From Candidatus Woesearchaeota archaeon (GTDB taxonomy: Archaea > Nanobdellota > Nanobdellia > Woesearchaeales > GW2011-AR4), in the NCBI GenBank assembly GCA_016784195.1, contig JADHVE010000005.1, positions 1 through 30,802 on the forward strand: DNA of 30,802 nucleotides, in the 5' to 3' direction. Positions within the stretch are counted from its first letter, which is position 1. The number at the start of each line of letters is the position of its first letter. The notes beneath the pieces were generated by a model. The model searched no databases, was not told the origin of the DNA, and saw only the letters and a program-made list of their open reading frames with translations. Both the position numbers and the translations under genes were made by a program. Positions 23,413 through 30,659 of this stretch are shown in pieces.

Positions 23413-23943
23413 TTATTTGAAAACCTCTAAATCCTCATAAACTGGGCCTTCTGGTGTTAAAGTGCTTTTTATGAGCTTAAATTGTTTAACTTCAATCTTT
23501 TTATTATCATCTACCTTCATGTTTTTTAATGCTCTCATAAATTCTTTTTTATTTTCTACAGATTTTACTCTTGCCAATGTAATATGGGGTTGAAATTCAG
23601 AGCCTTTTTTGAAATTGAATTCCTTTAATGAATCTTCAATGTTTTTTTGCAATTCAATAAAAGGTTCCTTTGGGCTTATGCCAATCCATACTACCCTTAT
23701 GTAGTTTTCATTCGGAAAAAAACCAATCTTATCCAGGCTTACTTTAAACTTCTTGATCTTTATTTTTCTTAATAGTCCATTAATCTTTTCAACACTACTT
23801 TTTGGGACTTTACCTAAAAATTTTAGAGTCAGATGGTAATTGTCTGGCAATGCCAGTTTAGCATCTTCTTTTGGAAGCATATCCTGTAGTTTGATGAAAT
23901 ACTCTTTTAGGTCTTTACAATCAATAGCAATGAACAATCTCAT
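23413..23943 (-). CDS. thpR: RNA 2',3'-cyclic phosphodiesterase ThpR (2H superfamily)
   Basis: A 2H-family enzyme that opens 2',3'-cyclic phosphates on RNA ends; members were first named 2'-5' RNA ligases. Both catalytic HxTL motifs are present, HLTL at 37-40 and HITL at 120-123, in a 176-residue protein of typical length. The start MRLFIAIDC is the usual N-terminus. A tRNA-processing role fits with the EndA splicing enzyme elsewhere in the window. It is the first gene of a two-gene unit with riboflavin synthase; no functional link between the two is known. Confidence 0.95.
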   Translation of the reverse strand: MRLFIAIDCKDLKEYFIKLQDMLPKEDAKLALPDNYHLTLKFLGKVPKSSVEKINGLLRKIKIKKFKVSLDKIGFFPNENYIRVVWIGISPKEPFIELQKNIEDSLKEFNFKKGSEFQPHITLARVKSVENKKEFMRALKNMKVDDNKKIEVKQFKLIKSTLTPEGPVYEDLEVFK

Positions 23944-23962
23944 AGGGAACAGAAATTGGTAA

Positions 23963-23975
23963 ATCTATATAAAAT
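23963..23975 (-). promoter_or_regulatory. TATA box of the ThpR-riboflavin synthase unit
   Basis: ATTTTATATAGAT on the - strand lies about 25 bases before the ThpR ATG, so the transcript should be leaderless and separate from the TRAM gene upstream. Confidence 0.5.
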
Positions 23976-24014
23976 TATGTGTTAAAAAATAAAATAAAAA
24001 ACAGAATAAATACC

Positions 24015-24353
24015 TTACTCTTTCTTTTCTTCTTCTGGCTCTTCACCAAAATCTTCTGTATCCGGAGGCTGCTCTTCAGGAGTTTCTGCTTCTTGAGCAG
24101 ACTGATTAGAGTCTTGCTCATGCTCTCCTTTTGGTACTGAACCTTCTCCAATAACCTCTGCAAACCCTACTTTTCTCAATACTTTTGTTATTCTTACTTT
24201 TACTTCGTCTCCTTCTTTTGCATTAGGGACAAACAGAACAAAGCCTTTTACTTTGGCTATTCCATCTCCTTTTTCTCCAACTGCTTCTATTCTTACATCT
24301 AATTCTTCGCCTACTTTAACAGGGGCGAAATCCCTTCCGAATTCTCCTTCCAT
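24015..24353 (-). CDS. TRAM-domain protein with acidic tail
   Basis: A small RNA-binding protein. Residues about 10-70 form a TRAM beta-barrel (VKVGEELDVRIEAVGEKGDG, then GFVLFVPNAKEGDEVKVRIT and GFAEVIGEG). Archaeal TRAM proteins of about 70 residues act as RNA chaperones in cold response. This one continues with a roughly 40-residue tail very rich in Glu, Pro and Gln (SAQEAETPEEQPPDTE and onward to EEEKKE), likely disordered. AGGTGG 8 bases before the ATG is a good ribosome-binding site. The adjacent upstream region holds three strong hairpins, which could be a target for autoregulation, but nothing in the sequence proves this. Confidence 0.9.
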   Translation of the reverse strand: MEGEFGRDFAPVKVGEELDVRIEAVGEKGDGIAKVKGFVLFVPNAKEGDEVKVRITKVLRKVGFAEVIGEGSVPKGEHEQDSNQSAQEAETPEEQPPDTEDFGEEPEEEKKE

Positions 24354-24391
24354 ATATATTCCACCTACCTAATTTATTTATGTTTTCTAAT

Positions 24392-24488
24392 GCGTCAGAA
24401 ATATTCTTGCATATTTCTGAACACGCTCAAAAATGGTTGGTTATTCCTACCATTTTTGACGAAAACAGCATCTTGCACAAAAGTGCAA
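24392..24488. repeat. Cluster of three strong inverted repeats
   Basis: Hairpin 1 pairs CAGAAATAT (24396-24404) with ATATTTCTG (24411-24419) and has an outer GCGT/ACGC. Hairpin 2 pairs TCAAAAATGGT (24427-24437) with ACCATTTTTGA (24449-24459), an 11-bp perfect stem. Hairpin 3 pairs TTGCAC (24473-24478) with GTGCAA (24483-24488) around AAAA. All fall between the TRAM gene and the CoA-transferase-like beta gene on the - strand. Confidence 0.7.
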
Positions 24489-24529
24489 TAGGCTAAGAAT
24501 AGAGGATATTATATTTAAAACTATCCATT

Positions 24530-25240
24530 TTATAGGAGAGAATATCTGATATTTGCAGGGTCTATTTCCTGCAGAAGTTTAATCTCTTTTTCAGTTGGCT
24601 TTTTTGTTTCTGTAATTTTTTTTGGAATGTATAGTTTAAATCCTGTATTTTTTATTATTTCTTCAACATCAGAATGGGGATGTACTGAAATTAACTCTTG
24701 TTTTTTTCCCAGCTTTAAAATCCCTAAGTTTGTTATGACTGTTGTAGGCTTATCTGAGCTGTTTGTGATGAAATCAACGTTTTCTACAAAGACCTTTTTG
24801 GAATGGCTTAAGGAAGTCACTATGCAGTTTTTGCACAAGTTCCTCAATGTTATAGAGCCTGCAGGCCCAGGCAGCTTTACTTTTGGGTTTTTATAATCTC
24901 CGATGCAGGTCATATTCAGATTTCCATGTTTATCAATCTGCGCTGCGCTGAAAAACATTGTTCCTAACAGACCTTTTAAAGCGTAATCCCATAACTCGGG
25001 TAGTTCTATAAACGATTCTTTAGATTCTAATACAGAAATATTTACAGACGAATAAGGCATTGTTTTTAATTTTGGATTTATAGCTCCAATACAATTCAGA
25101 TATTTAATATTTTTAGTCTTTTGCGCTAATAAAATAGCCATCATCGGCAAAGGAGAGGCTACGCCTGTGGCTATTACTGAGTTGTCTTTTAATGTTCTTG
25201 ACAATGATACAATTATCTGGTCAATACACTTATTTTTCAT
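24530..25240 (-). CDS. CoA-transferase-fold beta subunit, pair 1 (GctB-like, catalytic Glu absent)
   Basis: A 236-residue relative of the beta subunit of glutaconate CoA-transferase. Matching blocks include GTMFFSAAQIDKHGNLN (family GGAQID..GN), IGDYKNPKVKLPGPAGS (family IGDY..P......GSGG) and a C-terminal NTGFKLYIPK. At the position of the catalytic Glu (ESG in Acidaminococcus GctB, aligned from memory) this protein has CIG, with C50 replacing Glu. A normal covalent glutamyl-CoA mechanism is therefore unlikely. It follows the alpha subunit gene of pair 1 with a 117-base gap, and it is the last gene of the CoA block. Confidence 0.8.
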   Translation of the reverse strand: MKNKCIDQIIVSLSRTLKDNSVIATGVASPLPMMAILLAQKTKNIKYLNCIGAINPKLKTMPYSSVNISVLESKESFIELPELWDYALKGLLGTMFFSAAQIDKHGNLNMTCIGDYKNPKVKLPGPAGSITLRNLCKNCIVTSLSHSKKVFVENVDFITNSSDKPTTVITNLGILKLGKKQELISVHPHSDVEEIIKNTGFKLYIPKKITETKKPTEKEIKLLQEIDPANIRYSLL

Positions 25241-25357
25241 TTTTTAAATTATAGATTTTTTTCAATACTTTTTTTAATCGCAATCGCTGCTTTTTTATGC
25301 CCAAGACACTGGTAATCGGGGATTCAAACAGCAGTATTTTTTTCTTTGCCGCTATGT

Positions 25358-26155
25358 TTACACATTTATTGCTTTAATAAATTCATCATGAGTTGTTATA
25401 TTAAATACAAATTTATCAAGATATTCCCTGAAATTATTTTCTTTTGCATATTTCATATAGTCTCTGATATGGCTTAAATGGTAATTATAGAATTTAAAGC
25501 AGGCAGTGGGCAAGGCTCCTTTTTTTACAACAGATATCGAGGTTATTTTTTCTTTGGGTATTGTTATTTTTTTTATTTTAGCAATCTTTTCTGCTGTTAT
25601 AATAATATTTTTTCCTGCTTTTACCAGCAGGTTTTCTATCAAAGGGTCTTCAATGAATACATTGCCTTTTTTGTCTGCTGCCTGCGCATGGATTAATACA
25701 AAATCAGGTTTTATGGCTTTTGTGATAATACCTTTTTTTGTTTCTTTGCAGTTATTTATTCTTATGTAATCTGTGTTTTTATAGCCTGGAACTTCAATCT
25801 CTTTTAAGCCAAGGGAAGCAGCTTTTAATCCCTGCAGTATTTCAAAAATATCTGTTTCATACAGCTCTATCTTTTTTTTCTCAACAGCCCTTCTCCAGTT
25901 TGGGCTTATGACAAAGCCATCTTCATAAGAAAAACCGTTAAAGCCAAGCTTTGCAGACTTAATACATCCTGCTCCTATCAATAAATCTGCCGCCAAGGGA
26001 TTTGGTGTAGATACAATTGAAAGGTTTTTTTTATTTTGCCTGATTATCTCATATAAGGCAGCAATTGGAGCTCGGTTAAGTTGCATGCCTGAGTAAGTGA
26101 TTAAGGAATTGTTGTTTATCTGCTCTACAGCTTCATTTAATTTTAGGAATTGCAT
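25358..26155 (-). CDS. CoA-transferase-fold alpha subunit, pair 1 (GctA-like)
   Basis: A 265-residue relative of the alpha subunit of glutaconate CoA-transferase and IpdA-type hydrolases. Family marks are the N-terminal SGMQLNRAPIAALYEIIR helix region, ADLLIGAGCIKSAKLG (about 56-71), SPNWRRAVEKKKIELYE (84-100), and the late HAQAADKKGNVFI strand (family A..D..GN). E100 lies in a conserved-looking ELYETD position. The gene starts 26 bases after the beta subunit of pair 2 and precedes its own beta partner. The substrate is unknown; dicarboxylate or keto-acid CoA esters are likely by family. Confidence 0.8.
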   Translation of the reverse strand: MQFLKLNEAVEQINNNSLITYSGMQLNRAPIAALYEIIRQNKKNLSIVSTPNPLAADLLIGAGCIKSAKLGFNGFSYEDGFVISPNWRRAVEKKKIELYETDIFEILQGLKAASLGLKEIEVPGYKNTDYIRINNCKETKKGIITKAIKPDFVLIHAQAADKKGNVFIEDPLIENLLVKAGKNIIITAEKIAKIKKITIPKEKITSISVVKKGALPTACFKFYNYHLSHIRDYMKYAKENNFREYLDKFVFNITTHDEFIKAINV

Positions 26156-26181
26156 GTTATCTGATCAGTTTTTATTTAATT

Positions 26182-26970
26182 TTAATACAATATCTGCTTT
26201 TCCAGTTTTTCAAATTCATTATTTTTATCTATTTTTCTTAAAAAATTTAATTCCTGCTCAGTTGGCTCTTCTGTTTCTGGTATTTTTTTAGGAATAATGA
26301 ATTTAAAGCCTGTTTTTTCTTTAATTTCCTTTAAATTCGAGTTGGGATTAATTGATTTTAATCTCATGCAGCCATCTTTAAAGTCAAAAATACACAAAGG
26401 AGTTATGCAGAGCTTAGGCCCGTTTTTAATCCCATATTTTTTCCTGATGCTGTAGCCTATAGAAGATACATAATCAACATTATTGACAAATCTTCTTTTT
26501 GAATGCTCTAAAGTAAAGATATAATATTTTTTTGCAAACTGTGCTATTGATGAAGTTCCTATGGATCCAGGCCCCCTCACTTTTAAGTTTCCATCTTTGC
26601 CTTTAATGCCCATCAAATTCGTGTTTCCGGATTTGTCTATCTGCATGCCTGAAACAAAAAAGGTATCACAGAAACTTTCTTTCAGGTTAATTATCGTCAA
26701 AATAGAATCATGCCTGTCTTCATACTCTGCTAATCCACTGGCTTTTGTATCTGTGTTTAAAGTCCATGCAGCAGGATTTAACTCAATATTTTTTTTTACA
26801 TCTAAGCCGTGCCTTATCTTTAATTCTGGGGCATAAACTTTTTGAGCCAGAAAAGCAGCAGCCAGCATGAATTCTCCATACAATCCGATAGCTACCTTAT
26901 CGTTGTTTTTCAGTTCTCTGGCTATAATACAAGCCATTAATTCAGTTATTTTATATTTTTTTTTAATCAT
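26182..26970 (-). CDS. CoA-transferase-fold beta subunit, pair 2 (GctB-like, catalytic Glu absent)
   Basis: A 262-residue GctB-like protein, clearly related to but diverged from the beta subunit of pair 1. It retains DTFFVSGMQIDKSGNTNLMG, a GPGSIGTSS element, FTLEHSKRRFVNNVDYVSS and a C-terminal KTGFKFIIPKK. The catalytic Glu of the family is missing: the segment YAPELKIRHGL has Arg-His (53-54) where the ESG motif should be. It is separated from its alpha partner by 207 bases containing the dispersed repeat (copy B ends 3 bases before this start codon) and a further hairpin. Confidence 0.8.
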   Translation of the reverse strand: MIKKKYKITELMACIIARELKNNDKVAIGLYGEFMLAAAFLAQKVYAPELKIRHGLDVKKNIELNPAAWTLNTDTKASGLAEYEDRHDSILTIINLKESFCDTFFVSGMQIDKSGNTNLMGIKGKDGNLKVRGPGSIGTSSIAQFAKKYYIFTLEHSKRRFVNNVDYVSSIGYSIRKKYGIKNGPKLCITPLCIFDFKDGCMRLKSINPNSNLKEIKEKTGFKFIIPKKIPETEEPTEQELNFLRKIDKNNEFEKLEKQILY

Positions 26971-26972
26971 TT

Positions 26973-27079
26973 AATCTTTGCCATTAAGTGTTTTTACACT
27001 CTAACAATTATTTCATGAAAATGCAAAACATTTTCAGGATACCAAAAATCTTTGATTTTTGTTTGTGAATATTTTTTAG
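26973..27079. repeat. Dispersed intergenic repeat, copy B (about 107 bp)
   Basis: This copy is about 94 percent identical by eye to 18448-18553, with the same two hairpins (TGAAAATG/CATTTTCA and CAAAAAT/ATTTTTG). Its edge touches the start codon of the pair 2 beta subunit, so it occupies the promoter and leader position of that gene. No target-site duplication or transposase is visible. Confidence 0.85.
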
Positions 27080-27134
27080 TTTTTTTTTGATCATTTGTTT
27101 ATTATTAAATTTAAAATAAAAAATATCAACACAA

Positions 27135-27174
27135 CCAAGTTCACAAATAATTGTGCTCCTGTTCATGTACTTGG
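27135..27174. repeat. Two nested inverted repeats after the pair 2 alpha gene
   Basis: CCAAGT (27135-27140) and ACTTGG (27169-27174) enclose CACAA (27142-27146) and TTGTG (27151-27155). It lies just past the stop codon of the pair 2 alpha gene, so it could be a 3' stem-loop of that mRNA. Confidence 0.4.
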
Positions 27175-27177
27175 GGG

Positions 27178-28059
27178 TTATTTTTTATGGACATTTTTTA
27201 TTTGTGGTATTTTTAATTTTAGCTGGTTTAATCTTTTTTTGCCAATTTTTTCCAAGTATTCTTCATGGCTTATACCAAAAACATATTTATCAAGGTATTT
27301 ATCAAATTTATCTTCTTTGCAAAGTTTAACATATTCTGTATAATGCGCTAAATCAGGAATGTAATAGCCGTTTGAAGCTCCAGGATGACATCCGAATTCT
27401 GCTTCAACAACAAAAGAACCGTTTATTGCCGGGTTTTTGACTTCAGGAACAATTTCTTCAACAGAGACTATTGTTTCTTTGCTTGCAGCAGCAATTTCCT
27501 GCTCGCAGAACTGCCTTTTTAAGAATAAATTTTTAAATCCAGCATTTCCTGATTTATCTGCAAAACCAAAGTGAACAATCCCCAAATCAAGCTTTATTGC
27601 AGGGATTTTTAGATAATACTTATTTTTTATCTTTATTTCTTTGATATTTTTGTTTAGTTCGGGTATGCTTGTTCCGACAGCTCCAGGCCATAGCAGGTAT
27701 GGCTTATTCTGGATGCCTGCTTTTAAGGCAATGTGCCATATCGATTCATCACATTCCCATGTTTTTATTTTCCCTTTTTCAGAGAATTTCTTAAAATTTG
27801 GAGATATGCCTGCTATCTTCTCAAAAGCAACACAGGATGTAATTATTTCTTTTACGCATCCAGCTCCAATAAGAATATCTGTTTCAATTCCAGAAGTGGG
27901 TCCAGAAACCAGCCTTAAGCCTTTTATGTTTTTTTTGATTATCTCCCTTACCAAAGCCATTGGAGGATTCATATAAGAAAAACCGCTAAGGCCAATAGTA
28001 GAATCGGGTTTTAATTTTTCAACTGCCTCTTTTATACTGATTAATCTGTCCTTAATCAT
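27178..28059 (-). CDS. CoA-transferase-fold alpha subunit, pair 2 (GctA-like)
   Basis: A 293-residue GctA-like protein. It has the N-terminal GLSGFSYMNPPMALVREI element, TDILIGAGCVKEIITS (60-75), the SPNFKKFSEKGKIKTWE block (86-102) and HFGFADKSGNAGF near 180 (family A..D..GN). E102 is equivalent to E100 of the pair 1 alpha subunit. A C-terminal extension of about 25 basic residues (ending NVHKK) is not in pair 1. The gene begins 14 bases after the DUF35 stop, so it is transcribed together with the HMG-CoA synthase/thiolase/DUF35 genes. Confidence 0.8.
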   Translation of the reverse strand: MIKDRLISIKEAVEKLKPDSTIGLSGFSYMNPPMALVREIIKKNIKGLRLVSGPTSGIETDILIGAGCVKEIITSCVAFEKIAGISPNFKKFSEKGKIKTWECDESIWHIALKAGIQNKPYLLWPGAVGTSIPELNKNIKEIKIKNKYYLKIPAIKLDLGIVHFGFADKSGNAGFKNLFLKRQFCEQEIAAASKETIVSVEEIVPEVKNPAINGSFVVEAEFGCHPGASNGYYIPDLAHYTEYVKLCKEDKFDKYLDKYVFGISHEEYLEKIGKKRLNQLKLKIPQIKNVHKK

Positions 28060-28073
28060 GAGTATGATATAAG

Positions 28074-28469
28074 CTATTCGGCTGGTTTGAATTTAGTGCC
28101 ATATTGTATCATTCCTGAATGGCCCTCTGTGTGCATAACCCTTAGGCAAGATTCTACTTTTGTGCCTATTTCTATCTTGTCAAAGTCAACAATCTGAGTT
28201 GTTAACATTGGGCCCTCTTCAAGTTTTACAATAGCAATTGTATAGGGAGTCTGTTTTTCAAAGCCATACAATGGATTGCGGATTTCTGAGAAAGAAACAA
28301 TGCTGCCTTTTCCACTGAATTTAAATTCGGATAAATTGCTGCTGCTGCATTTCTTACATTTCAGTTTTGGGGGATAAAAAAGAGTTTTACATTCATTACA
28401 TTCTGAGCCTATCAGGCAATTTCTTTGTTTTATCCTTCTCCATGCCATTGGGGCGCTTGAATTGTACAT
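28074..28469 (-). CDS. DUF35 Zn-ribbon/OB-fold protein, thiolase partner
   Basis: A 131-residue protein with a rubredoxin-like zinc ribbon (C24, C27, C38, C41; CNEC and CKKC) followed by an OB fold (about 48-125, starting near FSGKGSIVSFS). In methanogens the DUF35 protein bridges acetoacetyl-CoA thiolase and HMG-CoA synthase and channels the intermediate, and in steroid degraders DUF35 domains bind CoA in retro-aldolase complexes. AAGGTGATACA directly before the ATG at 28469 supplies the ribosome-binding site and overlaps the thiolase stop; an upstream in-frame start lacks such a site. This position next to a thiolase matches the known gene order. Confidence 0.92.
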   Translation of the reverse strand: MYNSSAPMAWRRIKQRNCLIGSECNECKTLFYPPKLKCKKCSSSNLSEFKFSGKGSIVSFSEIRNPLYGFEKQTPYTIAIVKLEEGPMLTTQIVDFDKIEIGTKVESCLRVMHTEGHSGMIQYGTKFKPAE

Positions 28470-28473
28470 TGTA

Positions 28474-29622
28474 TCACCTTGAAAATATATTAACAATCGC
28501 TGTTGAGCCGGTTCCGCTTAAGTTGTGGGTTAAGCCTATTTTGGCATTTTTTATCTGCCTTTTTCCTGCTTCATCTTTTAGCTGCATTGTTATTTCTATT
28601 GCCTGCCTTATTCCTGTTGCAGCAAACGGATGCCCGCAAGCTTTTAACCCGCCGCTTGGATTTATTGGCAATTTGCCTGTTAGATCTGTTTTTCCATCTT
28701 CAATAAATTTAAAGCCTGAGCCTTTTTTTGCAAAGCCAAGGTCTTCCACAGCCAGTATTTCTGATATTGAGAAAGAATCGTGGACTTCCGCTAAGCTTAC
28801 ATCAGAAGGCTTTATTTTTGCCTGCTTATATGCTTCTTCTGCAGCTGTTTTTGTGGCTTTCATCTCAAGAAAATCTTCCCGGTCATGCAAAGCCAGGTAA
28901 TCTGAGCCTGCACCAGAGCCGATCAAGTAAACAGGCTTTTCTGTATATTTTTTTGCTAAGCTTTCTTCACATAGGATAATAGCAGCTGCTCCATCACAAA
29001 CTGCAGCACAGTTTAATACCTTTAAGGGAGAATCTACTGATGGACCCTTTATCACAGAATCAACATTAATCTCAAAAGGAAATTGTGCAAATTTATTATT
29101 TACAGCGTTTTTGTGGTTTTTAACAGAAACCTTTGCGATCTGCTCAGGCTTAACTTTAAACTTTTTCATGTAAATCCTGGTGAGCATAGCATACATAGAT
29201 GCGAGAGTAGCTCCATTAAAAACTTCCCATTCATGGTCCAGAAGCATTGATACGGCAGATGTTATCTGGGAAGATAATAAGTCTGTCATTTTTTCAACGC
29301 CTAAGACCATCACAATTTTGCTTTTTCCTGAGCAGATTTCAAACATAGCCTGCCTTATGGCAGCAGAGCCTGAAACATCGCCGCAATTTATAGAAACCGA
29401 GGATTTAATCCCCAGCTCTTCAAAACATAAAGCATTTACATTGCTTTGTCCATTGACTAAAGGAGCTAAAGTGTTTGCGCAAATCAAATTATCAATATCT
29501 TCCGCCTTAAGATTGGAGCTTTTAAGGGCATTATTCCCTGCTTCGCTTATCAATTCCCTTAATCCCTTGTCCCAGTGCTCTTTGAATTTTGTTTGAGCAT
29601 ACCCTATAACAGCCGCTTTCAT
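28474..29622 (-). CDS. Thiolase-superfamily protein with atypical active-site Cys region
   Basis: A 382-residue archaeal thiolase-type protein (SCP-x-like branch). C-terminal catalytic elements are intact: EVHDSF (His of the HDxF element), GGLKACGHPFAATG (GHP motif) and THNLSGTG near the end. The nucleophile region reads SINCGDVSGSAAI (about 77-89). Aligned on SGxAA, the family's catalytic Cys falls on D82, while C80 lies two residues earlier. It may still be an acetoacetyl-CoA thiolase using C80, or a thiolase-fold protein with another reaction such as the Ltp2 retro-aldolases. It overlaps the HMG-CoA synthase stop by four bases (ATGA) and precedes DUF35. Confidence 0.85.
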   Translation of the reverse strand: MKAAVIGYAQTKFKEHWDKGLRELISEAGNNALKSSNLKAEDIDNLICANTLAPLVNGQSNVNALCFEELGIKSSVSINCGDVSGSAAIRQAMFEICSGKSKIVMVLGVEKMTDLLSSQITSAVSMLLDHEWEVFNGATLASMYAMLTRIYMKKFKVKPEQIAKVSVKNHKNAVNNKFAQFPFEINVDSVIKGPSVDSPLKVLNCAAVCDGAAAIILCEESLAKKYTEKPVYLIGSGAGSDYLALHDREDFLEMKATKTAAEEAYKQAKIKPSDVSLAEVHDSFSISEILAVEDLGFAKKGSGFKFIEDGKTDLTGKLPINPSGGLKACGHPFAATGIRQAIEITMQLKDEAGKRQIKNAKIGLTHNLSGTGSTAIVNIFSR

Positions 29623-30659
29623 TTTAATCTCCCTGTGAATTTACAATAAGTGGCGTAATCAACATATTTTTTATTGTTCAGATATTCCTGAGTGGTTTTT
29701 GCCAGATTCACTTTATCTTTTATTTTATCTGTGACTTTTATTGAAAATGAGTCAGACCCTGCTCCTGAGCCAAATGAAGTCATTAAGATTCTTTCTCCCG
29801 GTTTTGCTTTATCCAAAGTAGCAGACAATCCCAGTAAAGTTGCTGCTGAGAATACATTTCCTACTTTATTTACAATAAATCCTGATTTAATTACTTCTTT
29901 TTTAAACCCTAAAAATTTAGCTGCTTTTATTACGAACTTGCCATTAGGGGTATGAAAAATTGCATGGTCAATATCAGAGGGCTTTAAGCCTAAATTTTCC
30001 ATTAAATTTTGCGTAGCAGCTATTGTGTGTTTAAAGTATGCTGGTTTTCCGGTAAAACGCTCTGTATGCTTTGGATATTTTTCTCCTTCCCTTCTCCAAA
30101 AATCAGGGGTGTCTGTGGTATAGGAAAATGTGCCTTCTATCTCTGCTAAAATTTCATTCTCTTTTTTCCCTATAATAAAAGAAGCTGCGCCGGCACCCAT
30201 ATTATGGTCAGTAACATTTTCCAGGTTGTATCTGGCAGTGTCTGATCCTACAGCTAGGCCATACTTTGCATAGTCTGCCTTGACAAAGCCCATGCAGGCT
30301 TGCATGGCTGCAGTTCCTGCTTTACATGCAAATTCCAAATCTGCTCCTGTAAAATTAGGGGCTGCGCCAATAGCTTCTCCAATTAAGGATATGTCTGGCT
30401 TGACAGCATAAGCATGAGTTTCAGAGCCGCAGTAAATTGCTCCAATATCTTTTGGGTTGATTTTTGCTCTTTTTAATGCGTTTATTGAAGATTCTACGGC
30501 CATTGTTGCTGTATCTTCGTCAATAGCAGGCAGTGATTTTTCCTCCATCATTGAGTTTTGGATTACATCATCAGGATTTCTTTTCCAAACTCTTGCAATC
30601 TCTTCGGTTTTTATCCTATACAATGGGATGTAAGAGCCGTAACCAACTATGCCAATCAT
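29619..30659 (-). CDS. Hydroxymethylglutaryl-CoA synthase
   Basis: This enzyme condenses acetyl-CoA with acetoacetyl-CoA to HMG-CoA, the second step of the mevalonate pathway for isoprenoid lipids. The catalytic triad is present: E80 (CGSETHAYAVKP), C112 (LEFACKAGTAAMQ) and H236 (AIFHTPNGK). The C-terminal MTSFGSGAGSDSF is the glycine-rich thiolase-fold loop. At 346 residues it is the short archaeal form. AGGTGG lies 7 bases before the ATG, inside the end of the upstream thiolase gene. The close packing with two thiolases and DUF35 fits the known channelling complex. Confidence 0.96.
   Translation of the reverse strand: MIGIVGYGSYIPLYRIKTEEIARVWKRNPDDVIQNSMMEEKSLPAIDEDTATMAVESSINALKRAKINPKDIGAIYCGSETHAYAVKPDISLIGEAIGAAPNFTGADLEFACKAGTAAMQACMGFVKADYAKYGLAVGSDTARYNLENVTDHNMGAGAASFIIGKKENEILAEIEGTFSYTTDTPDFWRREGEKYPKHTERFTGKPAYFKHTIAATQNLMENLGLKPSDIDHAIFHTPNGKFVIKAAKFLGFKKEVIKSGFIVNKVGNVFSAATLLGLSATLDKAKPGERILMTSFGSGAGSDSFSIKVTDKIKDKVNLAKTTQEYLNNKKYVDYATYCKFTGRLK

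Noticed and set aside
25301..25335. tRNA-like fragment: GGGGATTCAAAC resembles a T-arm, preceded by CAAGACACTGGTAATC
   Set aside because: The 3' half of the T-stem does not pair and no acceptor, D or anticodon arms can be built around it. At most a decayed tRNA remnant.
28367..28900. 177-codon open frame on the + strand opposite the DUF35 and thiolase genes
   Set aside because: Covers two conserved genes on the other strand and reads as low-complexity reverse translation.
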